Shown: one piece after another, positions 8,907 through 18,380 of the stretch
How the letters are laid out: the number at the start of each line of letters is the position of its first letter
Numbering within the stretch: the stretch's first letter is position 1
Translations under genes and position numbers: made by a program
Assembly (NCBI RefSeq): GCF_003122325.1
Contig: NZ_QFBC01000006.1
Span: 124,001 to 188,000 of the forward strand
From: Rhizobium album
Lineage (GTDB): Bacteria; Pseudomonadota; Alphaproteobacteria; Rhizobiales; Rhizobiaceae
DNA: 64,000 nt
Reading direction: 5' to 3'
The notes under the pieces: generated by a model
What the model was told of the DNA's origin: nothing
What the model saw: the letters and a program-made list of their open reading frames with translations, nothing else
Database searches by the model: none

Positions 8907-10319
8907 ATGACAAATGCATCATCCTATTCCCCCATCCACATCATCGGCGGCGGCCTCGCCGGCTCGGAAGCAGCCTGGCAGATCGCCGAAGCCGGCATCT
9001 CCGTCATCCTGCATGAGATGCGCGGCGTGCGCGGCACCGATGCCCACAAGACCGAAGACCTCGCCGAACTCGTCTGCTCCAACTCCTTCCGGTCCGACGA
9101 CGCCACCAGCAATGCGGTCGGTGTCATCCATGCGGAGATGCGGCTGGCGAATTCGCTGATCATGGCCTGCGCCGACAAGCATCAGGTTCCGGCCGGCGGT
9201 GCGCTGGCGGTGGATCGCGACGGGTTTTCGGCGGCCGTGACGGCAGCGATCGAAAACCATCCGCTGATCGAGGTCAGCCGCGAGGAAATCCGCGGCCTGC
9301 CGCCGAAGGAATGGGATCTGTCGATCGTCGCCACCGGGCCGCTGACCTCGCCGGACCTGGCTGCGGCCATCCAGGCCGAAACCGGCGCCGATGCCTTGGC
9401 CTTCTTCGATGCCATCGCCCCGATCGTGCATCGCGACAGCATCAACATGGATATCTGCTGGTACCAGTCGCGCTACGACAAGGTCGGCCCCGGCGGTACG
9501 GGCCGGGATTACATCAATTGCCCGTTGGACGAAACGCAATATCATGCCTTCATCGATGCGCTGATCGCCGGCGATACGGTCGGCTTCAAGGAATGGGAAG
9601 GCACGCCCTATTTCGACGGTTGCCTGCCGATCGAGGTGATGGCCGAACGCGGCCGCGAAACCCTGCGCCACGGGCCGATGAAACCGATGGGCCTGACCAA
9701 TTCCCATAATCCGACGGTCAAGGCCTATGCCGTCGTGCAGCTGCGCCAGGACAATGCGCTCGGCACGCTCTACAATATGGTCGGCTTCCAGACGAAGCTG
9801 AAATACGGTGCCCAGGCCGATATTTTCCGGATGATCCCCGGCTTGGAAAACGCCGAGTTCGCCCGTCTCGGCGGCCTGCACCGCAACACCTACATCAACT
9901 CCCCGACCCTGCTCGACCGGTCGCTGACGCTGAAGACGCGGCCCGGCCTGCGGTTCGCCGGCCAGATCACCGGCTGCGAAGGTTATGTGGAAAGCGCCAG
10001 CATCGGCCTGCTTGCCGGCCGGTTTGCCGCTGCGGAGCGCAAAGGCGAAACCATCCCCCTGCCGCCGGCCACGACCGCTCTCGGTTCGCTGCTCGGCCAT
10101 ATCACTGGCGGGCACTTGGTGAGCGACGAAGAGCCCGGGAAACGTTCGTTCCAGCCGATGAACATCAATTTCGGGCTGTTTCCCGAGCTGGAACCCGGCT
10201 CGATCGTCAAGCCGGACGGCGTCAAGCGGTTCCGTGGCAAGGACAAGACGATCATGAAGCGTCAGTTGATCTCGAAGCGGGCGCTGGCCGATTGCGCCCG
10301 CTGGCTTGGAAAGGCCTGA
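8907..10319 (+). CDS. trmFO: Methylenetetrahydrofolate--tRNA-(uracil-5-)-methyltransferase
   Basis: 470 residues. It makes the m5U54 (ribothymidine) of tRNA with methylenetetrahydrofolate as carbon donor and FAD as reductant. The FAD-binding motif [10 protein letters not shown] starts at residue 14; the family blocks [27 protein letters not shown] (with the conserved Cys of the active site) and the C-terminal FGLFPELE are all present. Length matches the family. The start codon follows a weak GATAAG-type site, but the N-terminus aligns with known TrmFO proteins. It stands alone; the next gene faces it. Confidence 0.96.
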   Translation: MTNASSYSPIHIIGGGLAGSEAAWQIAEAGISVILHEMRGVRGTDAHKTEDLAELVCSNSFRSDDATSNAVGVIHAEMRLANSLIMACADKHQVPAGGALAVDRDGFSAAVTAAIENHPLIEVSREEIRGLPPKEWDLSIVATGPLTSPDLAAAIQAETGADALAFFDAIAPIVHRDSINMDICWYQSRYDKVGPGGTGRDYINCPLDETQYHAFIDALIAGDTVGFKEWEGTPYFDGCLPIEVMAERGRETLRHGPMKPMGLTNSHNPTVKAYAVVQLRQDNALGTLYNMVGFQTKLKYGAQADIFRMIPGLENAEFARLGGLHRNTYINSPTLLDRSLTLKTRPGLRFAGQITGCEGYVESASIGLLAGRFAAAERKGETIPLPPATTALGSLLGHITGGHLVSDEEPGKRSFQPMNINFGLFPELEPGSIVKPDGVKRFRGKDKTIMKRQLISKRALADCARWLGKA

Positions 10320-10325
10320 CGCCGG

Positions 10326-10784
10326 TCAGTGCTGCGCCGATGGCCGGGCAAGATCGATCTTGTCGGCCATCGCCACCAGGTTGCCAAGCAGCCACAAGGA
10401 AACTTCGGCGGCATCCTCAGCGGAAGCGAATTCGAACTGGCCGCTATGCACCGGCGTTTCGGTGAACTCGATGATCAGGCCCTTGCCGCTTGCCGTGGGG
10501 CGAACGCGCGCCATTCCCGGCTCGATCAAATGGCAGGAATAATGGCCGCGCATGTTGCGCATGAAGCCGGCCTTGTTGTCGTGCAGGCGGACGAAAACGG
10601 TGTTGCCGTCTTTCGTCGTATGCAGGTCGCGGATGGCTTCGTTCGGGAAAGCGCGCCCGAATTCCATGATCGCCAGCCCCATATCGTGCAGATTGTCCTC
10701 GGAGGTCTGCTTTGTCATCCGTGTGGTCACGAATGCAAAGACCACGACGAGCACGACAACCACTCCCCAAGCCACCAGACCCAA
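10326..10784 (-). CDS. Membrane-anchored protein of unknown function
   Basis: 152 residues starting from a TTG at 10784, which has AAGGAG 7 nt upstream. The frame is open further upstream, but the extra 40 residues are basic and without pattern. From the TTG the protein begins directly with one hydrophobic helix (about residues 3-18), followed by a soluble domain of about 130 residues. An ATG at 10790 with a similar ribosome site is in another frame and gives a featureless product. I do not recognise a family. The gene converges with trmFO. Confidence 0.6.
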   Translation of the reverse strand: MGLVAWGVVVVLVVVFAFVTTRMTKQTSEDNLHDMGLAIMEFGRAFPNEAIRDLHTTKDGNTVFVRLHDNKAGFMRNMRGHYSCHLIEPGMARVRPTASGKGLIIEFTETPVHSGQFEFASAEDAAEVSLWLLGNLVAMADKIDLARPSAQH

Positions 10785-10952
10785 ATCGCATCTCCTTGCA
10801 AGCCGGCGGCACAGGCGCCGCTCTCGGCTGTCTGATAACCGTTGAAGCTTGCGCGGATGTGATGGCTGCATGTGCCGCGCCGGAAATCCACCGCCAAACC
10901 CCACGCGAGCCGGGATTTCATCATACTTCGACCATAAATTGGAATTGAGCAG

Positions 10953-11807
10953 CTAGAATCGTTGCCGGAAAGCCGCCCGCATCAGCCGCAACTGTCTCAG
11001 CCATTGTGGTGCCTGCAGTGAACGGTCGAACAGCGATGCGCCAGCGCGTTGCGCCTTGCGCAGGACCGGTTCCGCCAAAGCCACAGGCAGGAAGGCCGGA
11101 AATGTCGAGCGCGAAAGGCTCGCGGCCCGGCGGGCCTTGGCGAGGTGATCGAGCCCCAGCCCGGCAAAGGCGTCGATGGCAGCAGCCACGCGCGCTTTGT
11201 CCTCACCCGCCAGAAACGCTGCAGGGTCGAGACCTGTGGCGGCCAGCAGATCGAGGGGAACATAGGTCTGGCCGCGCCGACGGTGCAGCGGCATGAGCAG
11301 CAGCAGGCCGGCGATCGCCTGCGCCACGCCCGCATGTCCGGCCGCCTCGGCCGATTGTGCCGCGGCGTCGGCATCGAGCACCAGGCTTGCCAACTGGATC
11401 AGCGCCGACGCCGTCTCGCCGGCATAGCCTTCGAGCGCGGTGCGGTCCTCCATGGGGTCGTCATAGAGGTCGAAGATGCGCGCTTCCGTCATTGCCACGA
11501 AGGTTGCGCGCGGCAGGCGGTAGCGCTCGATCGTCGTCAGAAGGGCTGCCGCGAGCGGATTGGCTTCGCTGGAGCCGTGCGCCTGCCCTTCGAGCAGGTC
11601 GCGCCAATATTGCAGCCGCACCTCGCCCGGAAGCGGCTCGTGCACCAGATCGCGGATGCGGGCAAGTTCGGCGGAGAAGGCGTAGATCGCCGCGAGCGGG
11701 CCGCGCCTGTCCTCCGGCGACAGCAGGCAGGCGAGATAGCGGTCGCGATCCGTGTCGCGCAACGTCGCCAGGCAGATATCGAAATTGGCTTGTTCGGACA
11801 CGCTCAA
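10953..11807 (-). CDS. Squalene/phytoene synthase-family protein (NDUFAF6-like)
   Basis: 284 residues of the trans-isoprenyl diphosphate synthase head-to-head fold. The first family block (DRDRYLACLLSPEDRR ... IYAF..E) is typical. The second Asp-rich motif is reduced to the region LVLDADAAAQSAEAAGHAGVAQA, and the first reads IRDLV instead of DxxxD. It is short compared with true squalene synthases (about 350). The closest functional relative by this pattern is the complex I assembly factor NDUFAF6, a catalytically unproven branch. It follows the Mth938-like gene after 17 bp in what appears to be one operon. Confidence 0.75.
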   Translation of the reverse strand: MSVSEQANFDICLATLRDTDRDRYLACLLSPEDRRGPLAAIYAFSAELARIRDLVHEPLPGEVRLQYWRDLLEGQAHGSSEANPLAAALLTTIERYRLPRATFVAMTEARIFDLYDDPMEDRTALEGYAGETASALIQLASLVLDADAAAQSAEAAGHAGVAQAIAGLLLLMPLHRRRGQTYVPLDLLAATGLDPAAFLAGEDKARVAAAIDAFAGLGLDHLAKARRAASLSRSTFPAFLPVALAEPVLRKAQRAGASLFDRSLQAPQWLRQLRLMRAAFRQRF

Positions 11808-11824
11808 GCGACTGCCTTGCCGGA

Positions 11825-12211
11825 TCAGACCGCGATCAGCGCGGCAGCGACCGCACGCGCTTCGGAGAGCATGATGTTGAATGTCCGCACCGCAGCCCCG
11901 GTGCTCATCGGATCGGGCGCAATACCGCGCGCCTTGAGTGCTGTTTTCAGCGCCGGCGGCAGAAGCCGCAGGTTGGTCCCGGTTCCGACCAGCAGAACCT
12001 CGATGTCAGACGCCTCGTCGAGAATTCGCTGGAAGTGATCGACCGTCAATGGCGTGTCGACGGCCATGTCCCAGCCATGGATGCCGGAAGGAAGGCAAAG
12101 GATAGACCCGCGATGCGACATGTCGGCGAAGCGGAAGCCGCCATTGCCGTAACTGTCGATCGGCGCGCGGCCGGGAAAATGCGCCGCGCGGATTTCTATG
12201 CCCTTTGCCAT
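11825..12211 (-). CDS. Mth938-like domain protein (NDUFAF3-like)
   Basis: 128 residues of the DUF498/Mth938 fold, with the characteristic LLVGTGTNLRLLPPALKTAL segment and the following GI..DPMSTGAAVRTFN block. The mitochondrial member NDUFAF3 is a respiratory complex I assembly factor; bacterial members lie often near sec genes. It sits 35 bp downstream of yajC and 17 bp upstream of the squalene-synthase-like gene. Confidence 0.85.
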   Translation of the reverse strand: MAKGIEIRAAHFPGRAPIDSYGNGGFRFADMSHRGSILCLPSGIHGWDMAVDTPLTVDHFQRILDEASDIEVLLVGTGTNLRLLPPALKTALKARGIAPDPMSTGAAVRTFNIMLSEARAVAAALIAV

Positions 12212-12246
12212 GAAACCTTACCTGCCCGCTGCAAAACCAGCGGTCC

Positions 12247-12597
12247 TTATTCCTTGCCGCCTTCGGTCTTGACCGGCTCGCCCTTGACGCGAACTTCGCC
12301 TATGAAGGCGCGGACGACGCGGATGCGCACGCCTTCGGCGACCTCGACTTCAACTTCCCGCTCGTCGATGACCTTGGTGACCTTGCCGACGATGCCGCCG
12401 GCCACGACCTGGTCGCCGCGACGGATGCTCTTCAGTGTCTCTTCGCGCTTCTTGGCCTGGGCGCGCTGCGGACGGATCAGCAGGAAGTACCAGACGACCA
12501 TCAGCGGTACGAAGAGGAACAGCATTTCCAGGCCCGAGCCGAAAGCGGAAGGCGCTGCGCCGGTTGTCGATTGGGCGAATGCCTCGGTGATGAACAT
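12247..12597 (-). CDS. yajC: Preprotein translocase accessory subunit YajC
   Basis: 116 residues from the ATG at 12597, which has AAGGAG 7 nt upstream; the 31-codon upstream extension is not typical. YajC has one membrane helix (about residues 22-40, MLFLFVPLMVVWYFLLIRPQ) ending in the family signature LIRPQR, and then a small cytoplasmic domain with GDQVVAGGIVGKV. It associates with SecDF and SecYEG in the inner membrane. secD and secF, which commonly follow yajC, are not next to it here. Confidence 0.94.
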   Translation of the reverse strand: MFITEAFAQSTTGAAPSAFGSGLEMLFLFVPLMVVWYFLLIRPQRAQAKKREETLKSIRRGDQVVAGGIVGKVTKVIDEREVEVEVAEGVRIRVVRAFIGEVRVKGEPVKTEGGKE

Positions 12598-12815
12598 GAA
12601 AAACTCCTTGAAACTTCTGGAACGACCGGGCTCTGGGCCATCTTTCGTCGGGTGGCCGGAATATAGTTGCGCACCGGGCGAATGCAACAAAAACAGCCGG
12701 CGACAGTACCGATTTCCCGCCTCTTAACCTTTTCGACCCGCAAACGCCATGCTACCCGGCTGCGAATTGCCGGGATAAGCCCCGGGGAAACGGTAAATAT
12801 CGAAGGAAGAGCACC

Positions 12816-13682
12816 ATGGGCCAAAAGAAGTACGACGCTCTGATCGCTGAAATCCGCCGTCTCACCGATGCCGTCGAGCGGCTTGCAGGGCCGGCGGCGG
12901 TCGAAAATGACTGGGCGGTCGCCGATTGCTTCGTCTGGGCGCCGACGCGCCAGCATTTGCAGCCGATTGCGCGCCCCAATCGTGTCGCCCTGTCGCTGAT
13001 CCGCGGCGTCGACCATGTCCGCGATATCCTGCACGAGAACACCAGCCGGTTCGCCGAAGGTTTCCCCGCCAACAACGTGCTGCTCTGGGGCGCCCGCGGC
13101 ATGGGCAAGTCTTCGCTGGTCAAGGCGGTGCACGAGGATGTCAGGCGCGAAAGCGGCGTATCGCTAAAACTGGTCGAAGTGCATCGCGAGGACATTTCCA
13201 GCCTGCCTGTGCTGCTCGACATGCTGAAGGGCGTCGATCACCGCGTCATCGTCTTCTGCGACGACCTGTCCTTCGATCACGACGATACGGCCTACAAGTC
13301 GCTGAAGGCGGCGCTGGATGGCGGCGTTGAGGGCCGGCCGGACAACGTTCTGTTCTACGCCACCTCCAACCGTCGCCACCTGCTGCCACGCCACATGATG
13401 GAAAACGAGCAATCGACCGCGATCAACCCGTCGGAAGCGGTGGAGGAAAAGGTGTCGCTGTCGGATCGCTTCGGCCTCTGGCTCGGCTTCCACAAATGCA
13501 GCCAGGACGACTACCTCAAGATGATCGACGGTTATGCCGCCCACTTCAACCTCGACATGGATCCGGAAAAGCTGAAGGCCGAAGCGCTGGAATGGGCGAC
13601 CACCCGCGGCGGCCGCTCGGGCCGCGTTGCCTGGCAGTATATCCAGGATCTTGCCGGGCGCATGCGTGTCCGGATCGGCTGA
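12816..13682 (+). CDS. DUF815 family ATP-binding protein
   Basis: 288 residues of the AAA superfamily. The Walker A motif GARGMGKSS lies near residue 91; a Walker B-like VIVFCDDLSFD is near 145. The family block ATSNRRHLLPR (sensor region) and the C-terminal RSGRVAWQYIQD end are intact. The family is widespread and its function is not established; an ATPase of unknown target. It diverges from yajC with 218 bp between starts and ends at a bidirectional terminator shared with the nlpD-like gene. Confidence 0.88.
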   Translation: MGQKKYDALIAEIRRLTDAVERLAGPAAVENDWAVADCFVWAPTRQHLQPIARPNRVALSLIRGVDHVRDILHENTSRFAEGFPANNVLLWGARGMGKSSLVKAVHEDVRRESGVSLKLVEVHREDISSLPVLLDMLKGVDHRVIVFCDDLSFDHDDTAYKSLKAALDGGVEGRPDNVLFYATSNRRHLLPRHMMENEQSTAINPSEAVEEKVSLSDRFGLWLGFHKCSQDDYLKMIDGYAAHFNLDMDPEKLKAEALEWATTRGGRSGRVAWQYIQDLAGRMRVRIG

Positions 13683-13698
13683 ACGAATGTGAAACGAC

Positions 13699-13723
13699 AA
13701 ACCCCGCCATCATGACGGGGTTT
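13699..13723. terminator. Bidirectional terminator between the DUF815 and nlpD-like genes
   Basis: AAACCCCG and CGGGGTTT arms around a 9-nt loop, usable in both directions between the two convergent genes. Confidence 0.8.
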
Positions 13724-13757
13724 GAGTATCCTGTAAAATGCGAACCGAAAGCCGGTC

Positions 13758-15371
13758 CTATTCGAGGAACGTCATCGGGTTGACCGGCGTGGCGTTCTTG
13801 CGGACCTCGAAATGCACCTTCGGCGACTTGGCGTTGCCGCTCATGCCCGAGGTCGCCAGTTCCTGACCGCGCGTCACCTTCTGGCCGCGTGCGACGTTGA
13901 GCGCGTCGGCATGGCCGTAGACGGTCACCGTGCCGTCGTCATGGCGGACCAGGACGGTGTTGCCGAGTTCCTTCAGGCCGTTGCCGGCATAGATGACCAC
14001 GCCGTTTTCGGCGGCCTTGATCGGTGTGCCCTCCGGAACGGAGATATCGATACCGTCGTTGCGGTTGCCCTCGACATTGGCGCCGTAACCGGCGACCACC
14101 GCACCGCGCACCGGCCAGCGATACTTGCCGATGCCGGTCGTCTCGGGTGCAGCCTCGGTGACGTCGCTCTTCTTCTCGACGTCGGCGACGGTCTGCTTCG
14201 AGATCGGGGCCTTGTATTCCTCGGGCTGTTTGCCGGTCGAGGCGGTCTCCACCTTCTTGGTGTCGCCTTTCTTCGTCTCCTTGCCGGTCGGGATCGACGC
14301 GGTCTTGACGTCGTCGGCATTGCCGGTGCCGGCCGGAACCTTCAGCGTCTGGCCGATGCGCAGCGACGCGGTGTTCATGCCGTTTGCGGCCTTGAGTTCC
14401 TGAACGGAAACGCCGGTCGCCTTGGCGATCTTGGCGAGCGAGTCGCCGGGCTTGACGACATAGGCGTCCGTTGCGGCAGTTGCCGCCTTGTCGCCCTTCT
14501 TCTTGCCGCCATCGGCCGGCGTCAGCTTGCCGTTCGCGGCGTCGGCGGTTGTCTGGGACTTGTCGCGGCTCGACGACGTGGTCGGCAGCACGGCAACCTG
14601 GTCCGGCGTCTTTTCCGGAATGGGGATCTTCTTGTCGGAGGCAAGGTCCGCGGTCTCCGCCGTTTCCTTGGCAACGCTGCGCGGCTTGCCATAGGTCGGA
14701 ATGACGATCTTCTGACCGGGAACGACGGCGGACGCATTCTTCAGGCCGTTCGCCTGCAGAATTTCCTTCTCCGGTACACCGTACCGCTTCGACAGGGTCG
14801 CGACGGACTCGCCCGGCTTCAGCTTGACGCTGGGTGCATTGAAGGTGGTCCAGCCGCCCCTGGATGTCGTGCCGGTCGTCAGCGGATCGGGCGTGGTCTT
14901 TTCCGTCGTATCCTTCTTCGAGGTGGGAAACGGCTGCGCCAGCGCCACGTCGCGTTCGGACTTGGTGGTTTTGCCGACGGTCGGATCGGCAAGCTCGGAG
15001 CGCTGGACCTCGACGGGGGTCGTCGCCATGCGCGCACCGGAACCGTTTGCCGTGGCCGTGCTGATCGGATCGTAGGAAACCTGGCGTTTTTCGGGGAACG
15101 GCTGGTTCAGTGCCTCGTCGCGTGTCGACAGCGGCTCGCGCCGCGTATTGACGCCCTGCGCCACATCCTGGGACGGGATCGGAGCTTCGCCATTCAAACC
15201 GGTAATGGGACGACGCGGAATCGAGTTCGTCGTGATGTTGTCGGACTTGGAAAACAGTCCGCCGAAACGCGAAACATCGGAACTGCAACCACTGACCGCG
15301 CTGGCCAGCAATGCCGCGGCAAGAACACGTATGGCAGACTTTCCGATACTCGGCGATACACTGTGACGCAT
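13758..15371 (-). CDS. nlpD: NlpD/EnvC-like lipoprotein, two LysM domains and a degenerate M23 domain
   Basis: 537 residues. A lipobox (SAVSGC, Cys29) predicts an outer-membrane or periplasmic lipoprotein. Two LysM peptidoglycan-binding domains lie at about 187-231 and 302-344, separated by Thr/Lys/Pro-rich linkers; a LytM (M23) domain forms the last 115 residues. The metallopeptidase site is degenerate: the first zinc His of HxGxD is Asn (NDGID) and the HxH motif reads KVH. NlpD, EnvC and DipM-type proteins with such defects activate cell-wall amidases at division instead of cutting peptidoglycan. It follows pcm, giving the surE-pcm-nlpD order known from enterobacteria. Confidence 0.88.
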   Translation of the reverse strand: MRHSVSPSIGKSAIRVLAAALLASAVSGCSSDVSRFGGLFSKSDNITTNSIPRRPITGLNGEAPIPSQDVAQGVNTRREPLSTRDEALNQPFPEKRQVSYDPISTATANGSGARMATTPVEVQRSELADPTVGKTTKSERDVALAQPFPTSKKDTTEKTTPDPLTTGTTSRGGWTTFNAPSVKLKPGESVATLSKRYGVPEKEILQANGLKNASAVVPGQKIVIPTYGKPRSVAKETAETADLASDKKIPIPEKTPDQVAVLPTTSSSRDKSQTTADAANGKLTPADGGKKKGDKAATAATDAYVVKPGDSLAKIAKATGVSVQELKAANGMNTASLRIGQTLKVPAGTGNADDVKTASIPTGKETKKGDTKKVETASTGKQPEEYKAPISKQTVADVEKKSDVTEAAPETTGIGKYRWPVRGAVVAGYGANVEGNRNDGIDISVPEGTPIKAAENGVVIYAGNGLKELGNTVLVRHDDGTVTVYGHADALNVARGQKVTRGQELATSGMSGNAKSPKVHFEVRKNATPVNPMTFLE

Positions 15372-15541
15372 GAAAACGACCTACTCAATACGCGACTGAT
15401 ACAGGTCTTATTAAAGCGCGTTAGTGTTACCACGCAGTTAAGAGCGCCGGTCGAAACGCCCTGTTTTGACAAATTGATAACCATGCGCAATCTGGAGGAT
15501 TGCTAAAACGCCTCGAAATCCCGGTACTTGCGGCAGTTTTC

Positions 15542-16195
15542 TCACAAGATCGAGGCGAGTTTGGGGACGATCGGCATATAAGGGACCTCGAACAGGTCGT
15601 CGCGCTCGAAACGGCTGCCGACACGCGTCAGCCGCACCATACGACAGCTGTCTTCCGATGCTATCAGCGGCGCGATCATCGATCCGCCGGAAACGAGCTG
15701 TTCGACATAGAAGCGCGGCATGGCAGGAAAGGCGGTGGTAACCAGGATGCGGTCGAAGGTTCCCTCGCCCTGCAGGCCAACGCTGCCATCCGCCTGGCGG
15801 ACGATGACGTTGCGCAGCGACAAGGCATCCAGGCGCTGCTGCGCGTCGTTGACCAGCGTCTTGTAGCGATCGATGCTCAGGACCCGTTCGACGATGCGGC
15901 CCATGACGGCGGCGGTAAAACCGCTGCCCGTTCCCACTTCCAGAACACGATGGCCCGGCTTCAGCTTGAGCCGGTCGAGCAGGCGCACCGCCATGTCGGC
16001 GCCCTCCATGAACGAGCCGCAGGGGATCGGCAGCGTCCGGCTGGAATAGGCGCTGCCGGCAAACTCCGGCGGCACGAACTGCGAGCGCGGCGTCTGCTCG
16101 ACCGCCGTCAACAGATCGATATCCGAAATGCCTTCGGCACGCAGCCGCAGCACCAGGGCGGCAAAACCCTCCCGTTCTGCGACTCGCGCCGTCAC
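15542..16195 (-). CDS. pcm: Protein-L-isoaspartate O-methyltransferase
   Basis: 217 residues. It methylates isoaspartyl residues in ageing proteins with S-adenosylmethionine so that they can return to Asp. The SAM-binding motif [16 protein letters not shown] starts near residue 84, the family block RSQFVPPEF...YSSRTLPI precedes it, and [12 protein letters not shown] replaces the more usual VTAA.P..P. Overlaps the end of surE by 4 bp, so they are translationally coupled. A second Pcm-like protein is encoded at 39,825. Confidence 0.93.
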   Translation of the reverse strand: MTARVAEREGFAALVLRLRAEGISDIDLLTAVEQTPRSQFVPPEFAGSAYSSRTLPIPCGSFMEGADMAVRLLDRLKLKPGHRVLEVGTGSGFTAAVMGRIVERVLSIDRYKTLVNDAQQRLDALSLRNVIVRQADGSVGLQGEGTFDRILVTTAFPAMPRFYVEQLVSGGSMIAPLIASEDSCRMVRLTRVGSRFERDDLFEVPYMPIVPKLASIL

Positions 16196-16965
16196 CCCGC
16201 AACTCCGGAACCAAGCGCCTCGGCAAGCCGGTCCTGAACGGCGTAGTCCGTCAGGTCGAGCTTGAGCGGCGTCACCGAGATCTTGTTGTTCTTCACCGCA
16301 GCCACGTCCGTGCCATCGCGGAAATTGCCGACCCGCTCACCGAAACGCAGCCAGTAATAGGGGAAACCCCGGCCGTCGGCGCGCTCTTCCACCGTCAGGG
16401 CGAAATCGGTCTTGCCCTGCGATGTCACGGCAATGCCCTGGATCTCCTCCGGCTTGCAGTTGGGGAAGTTCAGGTTGAGGAAGGTGCCGTCGGGCAATTC
16501 CGTATCCATGACCTGGCCCAGCAGTTTTGGGGCAAAGGTCTCGGCAATCTCCCACGGCACGATACGGCGGCCATCGGCATAGATCGCCGCCTGGCTGAGC
16601 GCGATCGAACGGACGCCCTGCAGCGTGCCTTCGATCGCCGCGGCGATGGTGCCCGAATAGGTGACGTCGTCGGCGAGGTTGGAGCCGGAATTCACACCCG
16701 AGAGAATGAGGTCCGGCTTGCCGCCGAGCACTTCGCGCAGCGCCATGATGACGCAATCGGTCGGCGTTCCCCGCAGCGCATAATGCTTGTCGGAGATTTT
16801 TCGCAACCGCAGCGGTTCGGAGAGCGTCAGCGAATGGGCAAGCCCGCTCTGGTCGGTCTCCGGCGCGACGATCCAGACATCGTCGGAAATGGTCCGGGCG
16901 ATGCGCTCCAGCACCGCCAGGCCCTCGGCATGGATGCCGTCGTCATTCGTCAGCAGAATCCGCAT
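16192..16965 (-). CDS. surE: 5'/3'-nucleotidase SurE
   Basis: 257 residues, cytosolic metal-dependent nucleotidase of stationary-phase survival. The N-terminus [16 protein letters not shown] contains the metal-binding DD pair; [17 protein letters not shown] and [24 protein letters not shown]-type blocks (Asn and Ser ligands) are intact. Length is as expected (about 250). 19 bp downstream of serS and overlapping pcm: one operon. Confidence 0.96.
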   Translation of the reverse strand: MRILLTNDDGIHAEGLAVLERIARTISDDVWIVAPETDQSGLAHSLTLSEPLRLRKISDKHYALRGTPTDCVIMALREVLGGKPDLILSGVNSGSNLADDVTYSGTIAAAIEGTLQGVRSIALSQAAIYADGRRIVPWEIAETFAPKLLGQVMDTELPDGTFLNLNFPNCKPEEIQGIAVTSQGKTDFALTVEERADGRGFPYYWLRFGERVGNFRDGTDVAAVKNNKISVTPLKLDLTDYAVQDRLAEALGSGVAG

Positions 16966-16984
16966 CGTGTCCTCGTCGCCGCGT

Positions 16985-18265
16985 TCAGGCCCGTTCGATC
17001 TTCGTCAGTCCGCCCATATAGGGCAGCAGCACATCCGGCACCGAGACGGAGCCGTCCTCGTTCTGATAGTTTTCCATGACCGCGATCAGCGCCCGGCCGA
17101 CGGCGATGCCGGAGCCGTTCAGCGTGTGCACGAACTTCGTGGCCTTGTCGTCCTTGCCGCGGTAGCGGGCATTCATGCGCCGCGCCTGGAAGTCGCCGCA
17201 AACCGAGCAGGAGGAGATTTCCCGGTAGGTATCCTGCCCCGGCAGCCACACTTCGATATCGTAGGTCTTGCGGGCGCCAAAACCCATGTCGCCGGTGCAC
17301 AGCGTCATGGTGCGGAAATGCAGGCCAAGCAGCTTCAGCACCTTTTCGGCGCATTCCGTCATGCGTTCATGTTCGGCAATCGAGCTTTCCGCGTCGGTGA
17401 TCGACACGAGTTCGCATTTCCAGAACTGGTGCTGGCGCAGCATGCCGCGCGTATCGCGACCGGCCGAACCGGCCTCCGAACGGAAGGACGGCGTCAGTGC
17501 CGTAAAGCGCAGCGGCAGCTTGTCCTGTTCGAGGATTTCGCCGGATACGAGGTTGGTCAGCGTCACCTCGGCGGTAGGGATCAGCCAGCGGCCATCCGTG
17601 GTCTTGAACAGATCTTCGGAAAATTTCGGCAGTTGGCCGGTGCCGTACATGGCTTCGTCGCGCACCATCAGCGGCGAACTGACCTCGGTATAACCGTGCT
17701 CGCGCGTGTGCAGGTCGAGCATGAACTGGCCGAGTGCCCGTTCGAGACGCGCCAGCGGACCGGTCAGAACCGTGAACCGGGCACCCGAAAGCTTGGCCGC
17801 GCGGTCGAAATCCATGAAGCCCAGAGCTTCGCCGATTTCGTAATGTTCCTTGGCCGGATGGTTCCAGCCCGGCTTCTGACCGATGACATGTTTGACGACG
17901 TTGTCGTGCTCGTCCTTGCCGACCGGGACATCGTCGAGCGGGATGTTGGGAAGGCGCGACAGGACGTCGGTCAACTCGGCGCTGATCAGCCGTTCCTCTT
18001 CCTCCGCCGCCGGCAGCGAGGTCTTCATCTCGGCCACTTCGGCCTTGAGCTTTTCGGCCAGTTCGGAATTCTTCTGCGCCATGGCCGCGCCGATTTCCTT
18101 GGAGGCCGTATTGCGGCGGGCCTGCATGTCCTGCAGGCGCTGGATCACGGCGCGACGTTTTTCGTCCAGCGCGATCAGGCTCTCCGATTGCGCATCCGCG
18201 CCGCGCTTCTTCAGCGCGGCGTCAAAAGCCTCGGCATTGTCGCGGATCCATTTAATATCGTGCAT
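16985..18265 (-). CDS. serS: Seryl-tRNA synthetase
   Basis: 426 residues, class II synthetase charging tRNA-Ser (and initiating selenocysteine charging where present). An N-terminal antiparallel coiled coil (about 30-100) binds the tRNA long variable arm; the catalytic part has motif 2 ([19 protein letters not shown]) and motif 3 ([19 protein letters not shown]). Length is normal. Start ATG at 18265; 115 bp separate it from tatC upstream, so it may have its own promoter within the array. Confidence 0.97.
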   Translation of the reverse strand: MHDIKWIRDNAEAFDAALKKRGADAQSESLIALDEKRRAVIQRLQDMQARRNTASKEIGAAMAQKNSELAEKLKAEVAEMKTSLPAAEEEERLISAELTDVLSRLPNIPLDDVPVGKDEHDNVVKHVIGQKPGWNHPAKEHYEIGEALGFMDFDRAAKLSGARFTVLTGPLARLERALGQFMLDLHTREHGYTEVSSPLMVRDEAMYGTGQLPKFSEDLFKTTDGRWLIPTAEVTLTNLVSGEILEQDKLPLRFTALTPSFRSEAGSAGRDTRGMLRQHQFWKCELVSITDAESSIAEHERMTECAEKVLKLLGLHFRTMTLCTGDMGFGARKTYDIEVWLPGQDTYREISSCSVCGDFQARRMNARYRGKDDKATKFVHTLNGSGIAVGRALIAVMENYQNEDGSVSVPDVLLPYMGGLTKIERA

Positions 18266-18380
18266 CGTCGTCCCGGGTCGTTGAATTCACGCATACCGGA
18301 CCGAGGTGTGACCAGACCCTGTGCCGGCGAAACCGCCGTCATCAGAAGCACCGGCGGTGCGACAACGGCATGAGCCGGCG

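Noticed and set aside
8919-10115. 398-codon frame antisense to trmFO
   Set aside because: Low-complexity translation without motifs, fully inside trmFO.
13812-15506. 564-codon rightward frame opposite the nlpD-like gene
   Set aside because: Arg/Gly/His-rich shadow; the leftward gene has lipobox, LysM and LytM domains.
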